From: Clostridia bacterium
GTDB lineage: Bacteria > Bacillota > Clostridia > Christensenellales > Aristaeellaceae
DNA length: 64,000 bases
Direction: 5' to 3'
Assembly (NCBI GenBank): GCA_017547805.1
Contig: JAFYOR010000010.1
Coordinates: 1-64,000 of the forward strand
Shown here piece after piece: positions 17,711-26,397 of the stretch. Position 1 is the stretch's first letter. Each line of letters opens with the position of its first letter. Made by a program: the position numbers and the translations under genes. Under the pieces are notes generated by a model. It was given only the letters and a program-made list of their open reading frames with translations, was not told the DNA's origin and searched no databases.

Positions 17711-19960
17711 TCAGTTCTTGGGAATCCGGTTGAGTGCAGCGTTGAGGGAAAGCAGCTGTTCCTTCGTCATGGAGACGCCAGCCGCGCCCATCAGGCCGAC
17801 CATGCGGATGACGGTGAAGCCGCCCATCATCTGCATCAGACCCGGGGACATCTTCAGGTCGAAGCCCGCCATCATGCTCTTGCTGCCGCCACCCTTGACC
17901 ATCTGCTGCATCATGCCGCCGAAGAGCTGCATGCCCTGCGGATTGGCCATGATGTCGGAGATCCTGTCGTTGAGGGAGAAGTAGCCCTCCGGCGCGGTGA
18001 TGTCAAACCAGTTGAGAATCGCGCCCTTCTCGCGCAGACGGTACGCCTCATTGAAGGTATCGACCTTGCGGATGCGGCTCTCGTCGCAGCATTCGCCGGC
18101 GACCGCCATCAGCTTCGTCACGCCCTTGTTGGGCACGTCGAAGTAGAAGAAGTGATCCGCGGCTGCTTTCTTTCCAAGGGATTCACCATTGGCGAAGAGC
18201 TCCACCTCCGGGAGGTTGGAATAGACGGTGACCTTCGTCACGTCCTCCACGCGGTCGACATAGCGCTTGCCGCAGATGTGCACGAAGGGATCGCTGCTCA
18301 GCCACGCCTTGTAGGCGTAGAAGGAGTCCTTCTTGTACTTGCGGTCAAAGGTCATCAGGCCCTTGTGGTTCTGTCCGTTCTCGCCGCCCTCGTTGCGGGC
18401 GTCCGCGCCGAAGTCAAACATGTTCCACACGTGGGTCGCCCAGAGGTACTTGCGGGTGAAGAGCTGGCGGATGAGCTCCTCATGGTAGTACGCCTGATAC
18501 TCCTCGGTGTAGTCGCCCTGCTGCGGGTTGGAGGTGTGCCAGTTGAGCGCTTCGCAGCCGTATTCGCTCAGACCCACCGGAATGGTCGGATTCTTGGCGT
18601 GGAAATTGTCCAGCCACGGACCGTTCATGCTCGTATCGCCGCCGTACCAGCCGAAGTAGTGGTTCCAGGAGACGGTGTCCGGGATGCGGATGTACTCGGC
18701 GTCCTGCGGGCACATGGAGACAATCGCCATCGTGGTCAGGCGGGTCTTGTCCATCTCGTGGCACAGGTCGTTGAGGATGCGGTGGTTTTCAATCAGGGAC
18801 GGGCTCTTTTCGCCCTTCATGGTGATCTCGTTGGAAAGACCCCAGACGACGATGGACGCGTGGTTATAGTTCTGGGCGATGAGTTCCTTCATCTGGGAGA
18901 CGGTGTTCTCAATGCCGTTTTCAAGATGGCCGGAGATGTACGGAATTTCCGCCCAGACGACCATGCCGTATTCGTCGCACAGGTCGTAGAAGTACTGGTC
19001 GTGCTGATAGTGCGCAAGGCGGATGGTCGTCGCGCCGACCTCATAGATATACTCCATGTCCTCCTTGTGGTGCTCGGGCAGCAGCGCATTGCCAAAGCCC
19101 CAGCGGTCCTGATGGCGGGAGACGCCGCGCAGCGGGTATTCCTCGCCGTTGAGGATAAAGCCGCGCTCCGGGTCGATTTCAAACGTGCGGCAGCCAAAGC
19201 GGGTCTTGACATTGTCGATGACCTCGCCGTTTTCAAGCAGCTCGACCGTCGCGGTGTACAGGTAGGGATCCTTGCGTCCGTGCCACAGGTGAACATCCTC
19301 GATCTTAAGGGTGACGGTGGTGTCGGAAACCGGCACTTCCTTCTTTTCGACGAGGCAGCCGCAGGGCAGATTGATCGTAAAGCGCAGGCTCTGGCCTTCC
19401 TTGGCGTTCGTCAGGTACGCGGCGATCTCCACCTCCGCGTCCTTGCCGGTGATTTTCGGGGTTACGGCAAGACCGGGACCGCCGTAGTAGTCAAGGTCGA
19501 AGTGGCTTTCGCTCACGGCGATGAGGTTCACGTTGCGGTAGAGACCGCCGTAGAACGTGAAGTCCGCCATCTGCGGATAGACGCGGTCGTTTTCGCTGTT
19601 GTCAACGGCGATGGCGACGAGGGTGCTGTCTTTAAGCGCGTCGGTGACGTCCACGCGCCAGGTGGAGTAGCCGCCGTCATGGTGGGCGAGCTTCTTTCCG
19701 CCGACGTAGAGATCCGCGGAGGAGTTCGCGCCGCACACCTCGATATAGTAGCGGTCAGCGGTCGGGATATCCTCGCGGTCGAGGGTCTTGACATACCAGC
19801 AGGTGCCGCGGTAGTAATCGCCCGCGCCGTCCTGACCGTCGATGGCATTCCAGCTGTGCGGAATATTGACGAAGTAGGGCAGCTTGGGCATCGCTGTCGG
19901 GTCGTGCGCGGCGTCCATGGTGAACGCCCACTTGCGATTCAGACTGACGATCTGTCTCAT
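17711..19960 (-). CDS. Glycoside hydrolase family 2 enzyme with Met-rich C-terminal tail
   Basis: 749 aa, AAGAAGG before the ATG. The N-terminal jelly-roll begins LNRKWAFTMD ... NIPHSWNA and GDYYRGTCWYVK, as in beta-galactosidases and beta-glucuronidases. The TIM barrel supplies the acid/base Glu378 in VVWGLSNE and the nucleophile Glu466 in LSEYGCE. No signal peptide, so it is cytoplasmic and acts on disaccharide brought in by the adjacent GPH symporter. After about residue 650 a 95-residue tail rich in Met, Gly and Phe follows the usual domains; it is not typical of GH2 enzymes. Galactosidase and glucuronidase activities cannot be separated by eye. Confidence 0.92.
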   Translation of the reverse strand: MRQIVSLNRKWAFTMDAAHDPTAMPKLPYFVNIPHSWNAIDGQDGAGDYYRGTCWYVKTLDREDIPTADRYYIEVCGANSSADLYVGGKKLAHHDGGYSTWRVDVTDALKDSTLVAIAVDNSENDRVYPQMADFTFYGGLYRNVNLIAVSESHFDLDYYGGPGLAVTPKITGKDAEVEIAAYLTNAKEGQSLRFTINLPCGCLVEKKEVPVSDTTVTLKIEDVHLWHGRKDPYLYTATVELLENGEVIDNVKTRFGCRTFEIDPERGFILNGEEYPLRGVSRHQDRWGFGNALLPEHHKEDMEYIYEVGATTIRLAHYQHDQYFYDLCDEYGMVVWAEIPYISGHLENGIENTVSQMKELIAQNYNHASIVVWGLSNEITMKGEKSPSLIENHRILNDLCHEMDKTRLTTMAIVSMCPQDAEYIRIPDTVSWNHYFGWYGGDTSMNGPWLDNFHAKNPTIPVGLSEYGCEALNWHTSNPQQGDYTEEYQAYYHEELIRQLFTRKYLWATHVWNMFDFGADARNEGGENGQNHKGLMTFDRKYKKDSFYAYKAWLSSDPFVHICGKRYVDRVEDVTKVTVYSNLPEVELFANGESLGKKAAADHFFYFDVPNKGVTKLMAVAGECCDESRIRKVDTFNEAYRLREKGAILNWFDITAPEGYFSLNDRISDIMANPQGMQLFGGMMQQMVKGGGSKSMMAGFDLKMSPGLMQMMGGFTVIRMVGLMGAAGVSMTKEQLLSLNAALNRIPKN

Positions 19961-20046
19961 GGGAGATACCTTCTTTCGCTCAGTTTCAAAAGGTCATCGG
20001 GATACAAGCGTATTATGATTCGATATCCATCAGATCATGTAAAGAA

Positions 20047-20074
20047 TGCCCCGCGCCGGGTCAGACACGGGGCA
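20047..20074 (-). other. Hairpin between symporter and GH2 genes
   Basis: TGCCCCG and CGGGGCA form a 7-base GC stem with a 14-base loop, followed on the minus strand by TTCTTT. It could be a partial terminator or a stabilising element setting the ratio of the two gene products. Confidence 0.35.
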
Positions 20075-20091
20075 GAAAATGCGGGGAGGAA

Positions 20092-21492
20092 TTACGCCTT
20101 CTGACTGCGACGCGCTTCCAGATCGGCGGTCATCCTGCCAAGGCTCCTCTTGTCCAGATTGTAGACAAGGGACAGACCGACAAACTGCATCACAGCGCTG
20201 AGCAGGTACAGGCAGGCAACGAGGTAACGCATGTTCAGCGCGGTTTCCGGGCTCTGGTTGGCGCCGAGGGTGCCGACGTAGCCCAGCGCGGTCATGATGA
20301 CCAGCGCCAGCGCCGGACCCACGCCCTGCGCGAGCTTGCGGAAGAAGGAATGCAGCGCATAGACGGTGCCTTCCTCGCGGGTGCCAAACTTCCACTCGTT
20401 GTAGTCGATGGCGTCGCCCATCATCGCCCAGGAGACGGTGGAGTAGATGCCAAGACCCAGCGCGTTGACCAGCTGGCAGACGACGTAGATCGCGATGCCC
20501 TTTCCGTCCGGGGTGATGGGCAGCAGGAGCATCATCGCGCAGGAGATCAGGGAGAAGATCGCGCCGACGGTCGCCAGCTCCTTCTTGCCGAACTTAACGA
20601 CGGCCTTGCGGGCCAGCGGGGTGAAGACGATGATCGGGATCATCGCGAACATGGAAACCAGACCGGAGATCTGCGCGTTCTTGAAGTAGCTCTGGAACAT
20701 GACGGTCACGGCGGTGGCAGCGCCCTGCTGACCGACAAACATGCCCATCGCGGCGAGGGTCGCGCCGACGGCCGGACGGTTCTTGAGGAAGTTGCCCATC
20801 GCCTTGACGACGTCAAACTTGGGCGCCTCTTCGCCGACCTTCGCGTTGGTGTCCACGCGGACTTCCGTGTTTTTGATCATGAACTGGAAGCAAAGGAAGC
20901 CGAGGAAGCCCATGATGAGCGCAGCGATAAAGACGCGCTCGCCCACGAGGTTGTTTTCCGCATCGTAGATGATCATCGGCAGGATGATCATGGGCGCCAT
21001 GTTGCCAACGAGGGAGCCGACGGAGCGCCACGCGGACAGGGACGCGCGGTCGCCGGGGTTATCGGAAATCAGGCCCAGCAAGGAGCCGTAGGGCACGTTG
21101 GCGACGGTGTAGAATGCATCCCAGACGACGTAGCCGGCAATGAAGAGGATGAACTTTGCCCAGACCGGCGCATTGGGGAACGGCAGGAAGCAGCATGCGC
21201 CGCCTACGATCAGGCCGATGGAACCGACCCAGATGTACTGCAGGAATTTGTTGCGCTTATACTGGCGCTTGTCCGCATCGATGATGGAGCCGATGAGCGG
21301 GTCGTTGATCGCATCCCAGACCTGCACGATCACCAGCAGCAGCGAGTACCACAGGTCCATGCCCATGAACTGGGTCCAGAAGATGGCCATGGTGCCCTTG
21401 AGCGCAAAGCTCATGTTGCAGCCGAAGTCGCCGGCTGCGTAAGCCAGATTGTCCCGCATGCCAAAGGGACGGGGGTTCTTCTTTTCAGACAT
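20092..21492 (-). CDS. GPH-family sugar:cation symporter
   Basis: 466 aa, AAAGGA upstream of the ATG. The start MRDNLAYAAGDFGCNMSF and the segment DAINDPLIGSIIDADKRQYKR are characteristic of the glycoside-pentoside-hexuronide group (MelB, UidB, XynB-like). About 12 membrane helices. It should import a glycoside or glucuronide with a cation for cleavage by the downstream GH2 enzyme, 131 bases away in the same direction. Probably controlled by the divergent AraC regulator. Confidence 0.92.
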   Translation of the reverse strand: MSEKKNPRPFGMRDNLAYAAGDFGCNMSFALKGTMAIFWTQFMGMDLWYSLLLVIVQVWDAINDPLIGSIIDADKRQYKRNKFLQYIWVGSIGLIVGGACCFLPFPNAPVWAKFILFIAGYVVWDAFYTVANVPYGSLLGLISDNPGDRASLSAWRSVGSLVGNMAPMIILPMIIYDAENNLVGERVFIAALIMGFLGFLCFQFMIKNTEVRVDTNAKVGEEAPKFDVVKAMGNFLKNRPAVGATLAAMGMFVGQQGAATAVTVMFQSYFKNAQISGLVSMFAMIPIIVFTPLARKAVVKFGKKELATVGAIFSLISCAMMLLLPITPDGKGIAIYVVCQLVNALGLGIYSTVSWAMMGDAIDYNEWKFGTREEGTVYALHSFFRKLAQGVGPALALVIMTALGYVGTLGANQSPETALNMRYLVACLYLLSAVMQFVGLSLVYNLDKRSLGRMTADLEARRSQKA

Positions 21493-21555
21493 GACGATGC
21501 ATTCCTTTCGTATTCGGGAAAAGGCGGACTCTTCCCATCATTACATCTATCATAT

Positions 21556-21566
21556 GACACGGTGTC
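21556..21566. promoter_or_regulatory. Small palindrome in the symporter-AraC intergenic region
   Basis: GACAC-g-GTGTC lies between the divergent genes, in a place suited to an AraC-type operator. Assignment is speculative. Confidence 0.25.
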
Positions 21567-21619
21567 GCAGAACCGTGATGAGGATTTTTACACGCAATCA
21601 TACGATTTTCAGGTGATTC

Positions 21620-21648
21620 TTGAAAATATACAAAAATCGGTATAGAAT
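21620..21648 (+). promoter_or_regulatory. Possible promoter of the AraC-family gene
   Basis: TTGAAA at 21620-21625, 17-base spacer, TAGAAT at 21643-21648. The implied leader would be only about 14 bases, just enough to hold the AAGGGG site. Confidence 0.45.
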
Positions 21649-21668
21649 GAAGAAAAGGGGGGCGCAGC

Positions 21669-22877
21669 ATGGAGAAAGAAGCGGCGGTTTTGTTTTTCAC
21701 CCATCTCATTCGCAATTTCCAGATCAATGTCTACCGGTTTCGCCTGCCGGATTTTCCGGAGGCGGATATGGGGCTCAGGCGGACGCTGGGCATCGCATTG
21801 CGCCCGGAGAGCATTCCCCTGCTTCGCGAAATCGCGCCGGAAACGATCTATGTCGTCCAGGATATGTTTCTCTGGCGCTATACGCTGCTGCGGCTGCCGC
21901 AAAGCGAGGAGCTGATGCTTGTCGGGCCGTACATCGACGAAGCCGTGAGTGACGAGACGATCATGCGCCTGATGGAAAAGCTGCGCATCCCGCCGGCGCG
22001 CTTTGCGGATCTGCAGCGTTTTTATCACAGCGTGCGCGTAATGTCCAGCGACATGCACGTTCTTCCCGTGCTCAATACGCTTGGCGCGACGCTCTGGGGC
22101 GAGGGGCGTTTCAGCGTGGAATCACATTTCTTTCAGAGCGAAACGGACGTCGTGCTTGAAGATATCCTCAGCGATCCTCCGGCGGAGGAAGGACAGAAAA
22201 TCGCCCTGATTGAAAAACGATACGAAATTGAAAAGAAGCTGCTCTACGCCATTGAGCATGGACAGGCGAACCAGGCCAACGCCATTCTTTCCCTGATCGA
22301 TCCCCTGCAGATCGACCGGCGCAGTCCAAATCCGCTGCGGAACATGAAAAACTATGTCATCATCTCCAACACGCTCATGCGCAAGGCCGTTCAGCAGGGC
22401 GGCGTTCATCCGTTCTATATCGATCAGCTCTCCTCAACGCTGGGGCGGCGCATCGAGGAGGCGACAAGCATCCGGGAGCTCAAGCAGCTGATGGGCTCCA
22501 TGGCGCACAAATACTGTCTGCTGGTTAAGAACCACAACATGAAGGGATTCTCTCCGCCGGTTCAGCGTGTCATTCTGCGCACGGATGCGGAAATCACCGG
22601 CGATCTGAGCCTGCGTGCCCACGCATCGCAGCTGGGCATCAACGCGAGCTATCTTTCCGCGCTTTTCAAAAAAGAAACCGGCGTCACGCTCACGCAGTAC
22701 GTGAACAAACGCCGGGTGGATTATGCGATTTTTCTGCTCAATTCAACGGATATGCAGGTGCAGACCATCGCCCAGCACTGCGGCATGCCGGACGTGAATC
22801 ATTTCATCCGCACGTTCAAAGAACATACGGGAAAAACGCCGACGCAGTACCGCCGCAGCGTCTTTGCCCATCCATAA
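21669..22877 (+). CDS. AraC-family transcriptional regulator of the GPH-GH2 locus
   Basis: 402 aa, AAAAGGGGGG before the ATG. The C-terminal about 100 residues hold two helix-turn-helix units: LRAHASQLGINASYLSALFKKETGVTLTQYV, then VQTIAQHCGMPDVNHFIRTFKEHTGKTPTQYR, the AraC/XylS signature. The N-terminal 290 residues have no periplasmic or membrane segment and probably sense a sugar. It is divergent from the symporter gene, which is the classic arrangement for a local activator. Confidence 0.92.
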   Translation: MEKEAAVLFFTHLIRNFQINVYRFRLPDFPEADMGLRRTLGIALRPESIPLLREIAPETIYVVQDMFLWRYTLLRLPQSEELMLVGPYIDEAVSDETIMRLMEKLRIPPARFADLQRFYHSVRVMSSDMHVLPVLNTLGATLWGEGRFSVESHFFQSETDVVLEDILSDPPAEEGQKIALIEKRYEIEKKLLYAIEHGQANQANAILSLIDPLQIDRRSPNPLRNMKNYVIISNTLMRKAVQQGGVHPFYIDQLSSTLGRRIEEATSIRELKQLMGSMAHKYCLLVKNHNMKGFSPPVQRVILRTDAEITGDLSLRAHASQLGINASYLSALFKKETGVTLTQYVNKRRVDYAIFLLNSTDMQVQTIAQHCGMPDVNHFIRTFKEHTGKTPTQYRRSVFAHP

Positions 22878-22920
22878 CGCATAACAGCCGCAAAGCGATG
22901 TGGGAACGGGCACCGCCCGC

Positions 22921-24207
22921 TTACAGGTCGATGTACGCGCTGCGGAAGCCGATTGTCGCGCTGCCGTCGTAGAAGCGGGGGTTATAGAAATGCAGCGCGT
23001 TGAGACCGGCGCGGTCAAGGCTGCCCGCCTTGCCGCCGCGCACGGCGATGCGCTCGCCGTAATTGCGCGCGACGAAGATGCCGTCCTCCGGGATGCAGGT
23101 TTCATCCGGGAAGAAGCCGAGGATCTTTGCAATTTGAGGCACGGCAAGCCCTTCCTCTGCTTTCAGGTCGGAGAATTTGCACTCGACATAGCCCTGATTA
23201 CCCTGAATGTCCTCGCCGAGGTAGCTGCGCCGCTCGATCTTCGTGCGCACGAGCGGCGCGCCGAGCAGGTGATCGCGCTCCTCGCTGTCGCCCGTGGGGA
23301 TGCCGTCGACCTTGAGCGTGTCGCGCTCTCCATGCGCGGCAAGCGCGCCGTTTGTGCAGATGGCGCGCCAGTAATGGCTGTCTGGGCGGAGCATGTCCGC
23401 GCTGTATACGGCGGCGGTGTTGTCCTCGATGATCTGGAATTCGCCGTTCATCAGCCGCAGGCCGCCGACCCATTCAAACATATTGCCCACCAGATCGCAC
23501 ACGCCGGAAGCGTCGTGGTTGTGGTTCCACGTGACGGGACCGCTGCCCGACGCCGTGCGCAGCACGTCGTGTCCGTTCATCGCCGTAGGCACGCCCTTTT
23601 CGTGCGGCGCGGCGTGATACATGCCCCTGTCCGTGTTGCCGTGGGGGCGCGTGCCCATGCGCTTGGAGAGCTGCGCCACGGCCATCCATTCCGCATTGGT
23701 CATCAGGTGCCAGCCGCGGCCCTTGTTCAGGCAGAAACGAACGCCGTCGTCAAAGTTGAAAAATACATGAGGGTCGCGCATCGGGAGGGAATACGCCCGG
23801 TTTCTGGCGACGAAGTTCATGTATTTGGAGACGTAGACGACTTTTTTGTATTCGCCGTTTACGATCCATGCCGGATGCATGGCGCGGCTGTCCGTTCCAT
23901 ACAGGTCGCCGATGCGCTGCATCGGCAGGGCGACGACGATGCTGGGCATGCCGGTGTCGTCTAGCAGAACGGTATTGGCGCCGCCGGTGATCGTTTCAAT
24001 CGCGATCTTCATTTCGTCAAAACGGCTTTCCGGAAGACGGCCGCCGTTGCTCTGGTAGCGCAGCTGCTCGATGGCCTCGTCGCTCTTGGATGCATAGCAG
24101 TGCGCCGCATCGCGCTCCTCGCTGCTGAGCGCATCGCGTCCTAGAAGGTCCGCCGCCGCCTGCTGGCGTTTTTGCTTCTGCTCATCGGATACGGTAAAGA
24201 AATTCAT
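22921..24207 (-). CDS. SUMF1/FGE-like C-type lectin-fold protein, possible DGR-type variable protein
   Basis: 428 aa, AGGAGG before the ATG. The formylglycine-enzyme-like fold is indicated by GWHLMTNAEWMAVA (about 170-185), GVCDLVGNMFEWVGGLRL (about 245-262) and the C-terminal RGGKAGS ... IGFRSAYI. The final block, RGG-x-aromatic-rich stretch-GFRSA at the extreme C terminus, resembles the variable region of diversity-generating retroelement (DGR) target proteins. No reverse transcriptase or template repeat is in the window. There is no sulfatase neighbour, so a sulfatase-activating role is unsupported. No signal peptide. Monocistronic. Confidence 0.75.
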   Translation of the reverse strand: MNFFTVSDEQKQKRQQAAADLLGRDALSSEERDAAHCYASKSDEAIEQLRYQSNGGRLPESRFDEMKIAIETITGGANTVLLDDTGMPSIVVALPMQRIGDLYGTDSRAMHPAWIVNGEYKKVVYVSKYMNFVARNRAYSLPMRDPHVFFNFDDGVRFCLNKGRGWHLMTNAEWMAVAQLSKRMGTRPHGNTDRGMYHAAPHEKGVPTAMNGHDVLRTASGSGPVTWNHNHDASGVCDLVGNMFEWVGGLRLMNGEFQIIEDNTAAVYSADMLRPDSHYWRAICTNGALAAHGERDTLKVDGIPTGDSEERDHLLGAPLVRTKIERRSYLGEDIQGNQGYVECKFSDLKAEEGLAVPQIAKILGFFPDETCIPEDGIFVARNYGERIAVRGGKAGSLDRAGLNALHFYNPRFYDGSATIGFRSAYIDL

Positions 24208-24319
24208 GTGTTTCCTCCTGCTGCGCTTCTTTTTCTATATTATACCGCTTCGTGCGAAGCTTCACAAGAAAACGTGTCAGATTTTTTGCGATACGTCCCA
24301 TAATATCTGTCTGCCTTTG

Positions 24320-24348
24320 TTGACTTTTTATCTCTGGTCATATAAAAT
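24320..24348 (+). promoter_or_regulatory. Predicted sigma-A promoter of glgA
   Basis: TTGACT at 24320-24325, 17-base spacer, TAAAAT at 24343-24348. Confidence 0.7.
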
Positions 24349-24375
24349 ATAGACAGTATATATAAACACGGGTGC

Positions 24376-24420
24376 ACCGGCATCCCCGGCTTTCCAAAAG
24401 AAGGCCGAGGCCGGTTGTTT
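24376..24420 (+). promoter_or_regulatory. Hairpin in the glgA leader, attenuator candidate
   Basis: ACCGGC (24376-24381) pairs with GCCGGT (24410-24415), with a nested CGGCTT/AAGGCCG stem, followed by TGTTT. It could terminate early; no known riboswitch class is recognised. Confidence 0.35.
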
Positions 24421-24512
24421 TGCGTGTTCTGATCCGGCACGAAATGGGTCAGATATGCAATGACAATTGTTATATGAAGAAAATCCTCCACCAACTGAAA
24501 GGAGTTTTTCCC

Positions 24513-26333
24513 ATGAGAATCCTGTTTGTCACCAGCGAATGCGCACCGTTCAGCAAATCCGGCGGTCTGGCTGACGTTGCCTTCTCCCTTCCGCCCGCGC
24601 TGAAGAAGAACGGCGACGACATCGCGATTATCGCTCCGCTGTATCAGTGCACGCGTGAAAACCACGGCGATAAGCTGACGTTTGTCAAGTCCACCACGGT
24701 CAGCATCGGCGAGCGCAAGGATATCTACTGCGGTCTGTGGCGCGGCGAGCTCAGCGGCGTGACAATCTGGTTTGTGGAGAACGAGCATTTCTTCCATCGT
24801 CCGCGCCTGTACGGCTACGGCGACGACGGTCTGCGCTTTGCGTTCTTCTCCCGCGCGGTGATCGACCTGCTGCCCGAGCTTGACTTTATGCCGCAGATTC
24901 TGCACTGCAACGACTGGGAAACCGCTCCTGCCATCATTTATCTCAAGAACGATCAGGTCTGGCATCCGGAATACAAGGACATCAAGACCGTTTACACCAT
25001 CCACAACATCGCCTATCAGGGCCAGTTCGGCGCAAACGAGCTGTACGCCACCTTCGGCCTGCCGGAGGGCTGGTACGACGGCGGCCTGGGCTATGAGTTT
25101 GAAGGTCGCCACGACATCAACCTGATGAAGGGCGCCATGCTCATGGCGGACGCGGTTTCCACCGTTTCTCCGACGTATGCGCGCGAGCTGCACTATCCCA
25201 ACTTCGCCTTCGGTCTGCAGGGCGTCGTGGATATGGTCGATCACAAGATGTACGGCATCCTCAACGGCATCGATATGGACCATTACGATCCCAAGAAGGA
25301 TCCGCTCATCCCCTATAACTTTACCGCCGACAACATGAAGGGCAAGGCGCTGTGCAAGCGCGAGATCCAGCGCATCTTCGGTCTGGCCGAGGAACCGGAA
25401 TGGCCGCTGCTGTGCTCGGTTGCCCGTCTGGTTGAGCAGAAGGGCATTGAGCTCATCAAGCAGATTCTGCCCCAGCTGATGGAAATGGGCGTCCAGCTGA
25501 TCATCTTTGGTCAGGGCGACCAGCAGTATATCGATTACTTCAACTGGGCGAAGGAAAACTGGCCGGGCCAGCTGGGCTTCTCCAGCAACTACAACGAGCC
25601 GATGGCCTCCAAGGTCTTCGCTGGCTCGGATATGTATCTGATGCCCTCCCGCTTTGAGCCCTGCGGCCTTTCCCAGATGATGGCCATGCGCTACGGCACG
25701 GTGCCCATCGTCCATGAAACGGGCGGCCTCAAGGACTCCGTGCGCCAGTACAAGGACTTTGACGGCGTGGGCGACGGCTTCTCCTTCGCGGATTATCAGG
25801 CGAAGGACCTCTACCTCGCCATCGCCGAGGCGGTCCGCCTGTACTTCTCCTCCGAGGATGTCTTCAAGACCCTGCGTCTGCGCTGCATGACCAAGGACTT
25901 TAGCTGGGATAAGAGCGCCGGCGAATACAAGCACATGTACGACGACATCAGCGACATCGACGGCGACGGCGAGTATATCGCGTTTGAGGACGCCTACGAT
26001 TACCTCAAGCACTGCTACGAGGTTAACGACCGCGAGAACAAGGAGAAGTACCCGGAGGCGATCCGCGAGGATTACCACCGCGTCATTCAGATCCAGATCG
26101 TCGGCCGCGGCGAAGGCTTCATGAACGTCGAGTTCAAGGGCCGCGAAATGATCATCGAGCCGAAGCCGCGTCCGGATGCCGAGGCGTTCATCGTCTGCAG
26201 CTACGACAACCTCGTGGCGATGGCGCGCGGTCTGGTCACGACCGACAAGCTCTTCCTCAACGGTCAGCTCAAGCTCACGGGTAACCTGTCCAAGGGCTTT
26301 GAAATCCGCAAGCTGCTCGCACCCTGCAAGTAA
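24513..26333 (+). CDS. glgA: Glycogen synthase (ADP-glucose type, GT5) with SCP2-like C-terminal domain
   Basis: 606 aa from the ATG at 24513 (GAAAGGAG upstream); an earlier frame start lacks a site. The N terminus MRILFVTSECAPFSKSGGLADV carries the KxGGL ADP-glucose motif (Lys15-Leu19); MPSRFEPCGLSQMMAMRYG near residue 380 is the family acceptor/nucleotide motif. It transfers glucose from ADP-glucose to the growing alpha-1,4-glucan. Usual length is about 480. The extra part from about residue 510 to 606 (FKGREMIIEPKPRPDAEAFI ... NGQLKLTGNLSKGFEI) looks like an SCP2/sterol-carrier fold, an unusual fusion. No other glg genes are next to it. Confidence 0.92.
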   Translation: MRILFVTSECAPFSKSGGLADVAFSLPPALKKNGDDIAIIAPLYQCTRENHGDKLTFVKSTTVSIGERKDIYCGLWRGELSGVTIWFVENEHFFHRPRLYGYGDDGLRFAFFSRAVIDLLPELDFMPQILHCNDWETAPAIIYLKNDQVWHPEYKDIKTVYTIHNIAYQGQFGANELYATFGLPEGWYDGGLGYEFEGRHDINLMKGAMLMADAVSTVSPTYARELHYPNFAFGLQGVVDMVDHKMYGILNGIDMDHYDPKKDPLIPYNFTADNMKGKALCKREIQRIFGLAEEPEWPLLCSVARLVEQKGIELIKQILPQLMEMGVQLIIFGQGDQQYIDYFNWAKENWPGQLGFSSNYNEPMASKVFAGSDMYLMPSRFEPCGLSQMMAMRYGTVPIVHETGGLKDSVRQYKDFDGVGDGFSFADYQAKDLYLAIAEAVRLYFSSEDVFKTLRLRCMTKDFSWDKSAGEYKHMYDDISDIDGDGEYIAFEDAYDYLKHCYEVNDRENKEKYPEAIREDYHRVIQIQIVGRGEGFMNVEFKGREMIIEPKPRPDAEAFIVCSYDNLVAMARGLVTTDKLFLNGQLKLTGNLSKGFEIRKLLAPCK

Positions 26334-26340
26334 CAATTAA

Positions 26341-26369
26341 GCCGCTTTCGGAAAGGAAAGCGGCTTTTT
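26341..26369 (+). terminator. Rho-independent terminator after glgA
   Basis: GCCGCTTTC-ggaaag-GAAAGCGGC followed by TTTTT; the next gene starts 29 bases later. Confidence 0.9.
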
Positions 26370-26397
26370 CATATGAAATTATCAGGAGGACGATTCT

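Larger units (their letters stand above)
24208..24512. other. Divergent intergenic region and glgA leader, 305 bases
   Basis: Contains the glgA promoter and a leader of about 155 bases with a GC hairpin. No small gene is convincing here. Confidence 0.6.

Noticed and set aside
22921..24207. Sulfatase-activating formylglycine enzyme
   Set aside because: No sulfatase neighbours; the C-terminal pattern fits lectin-fold relatives just as well.
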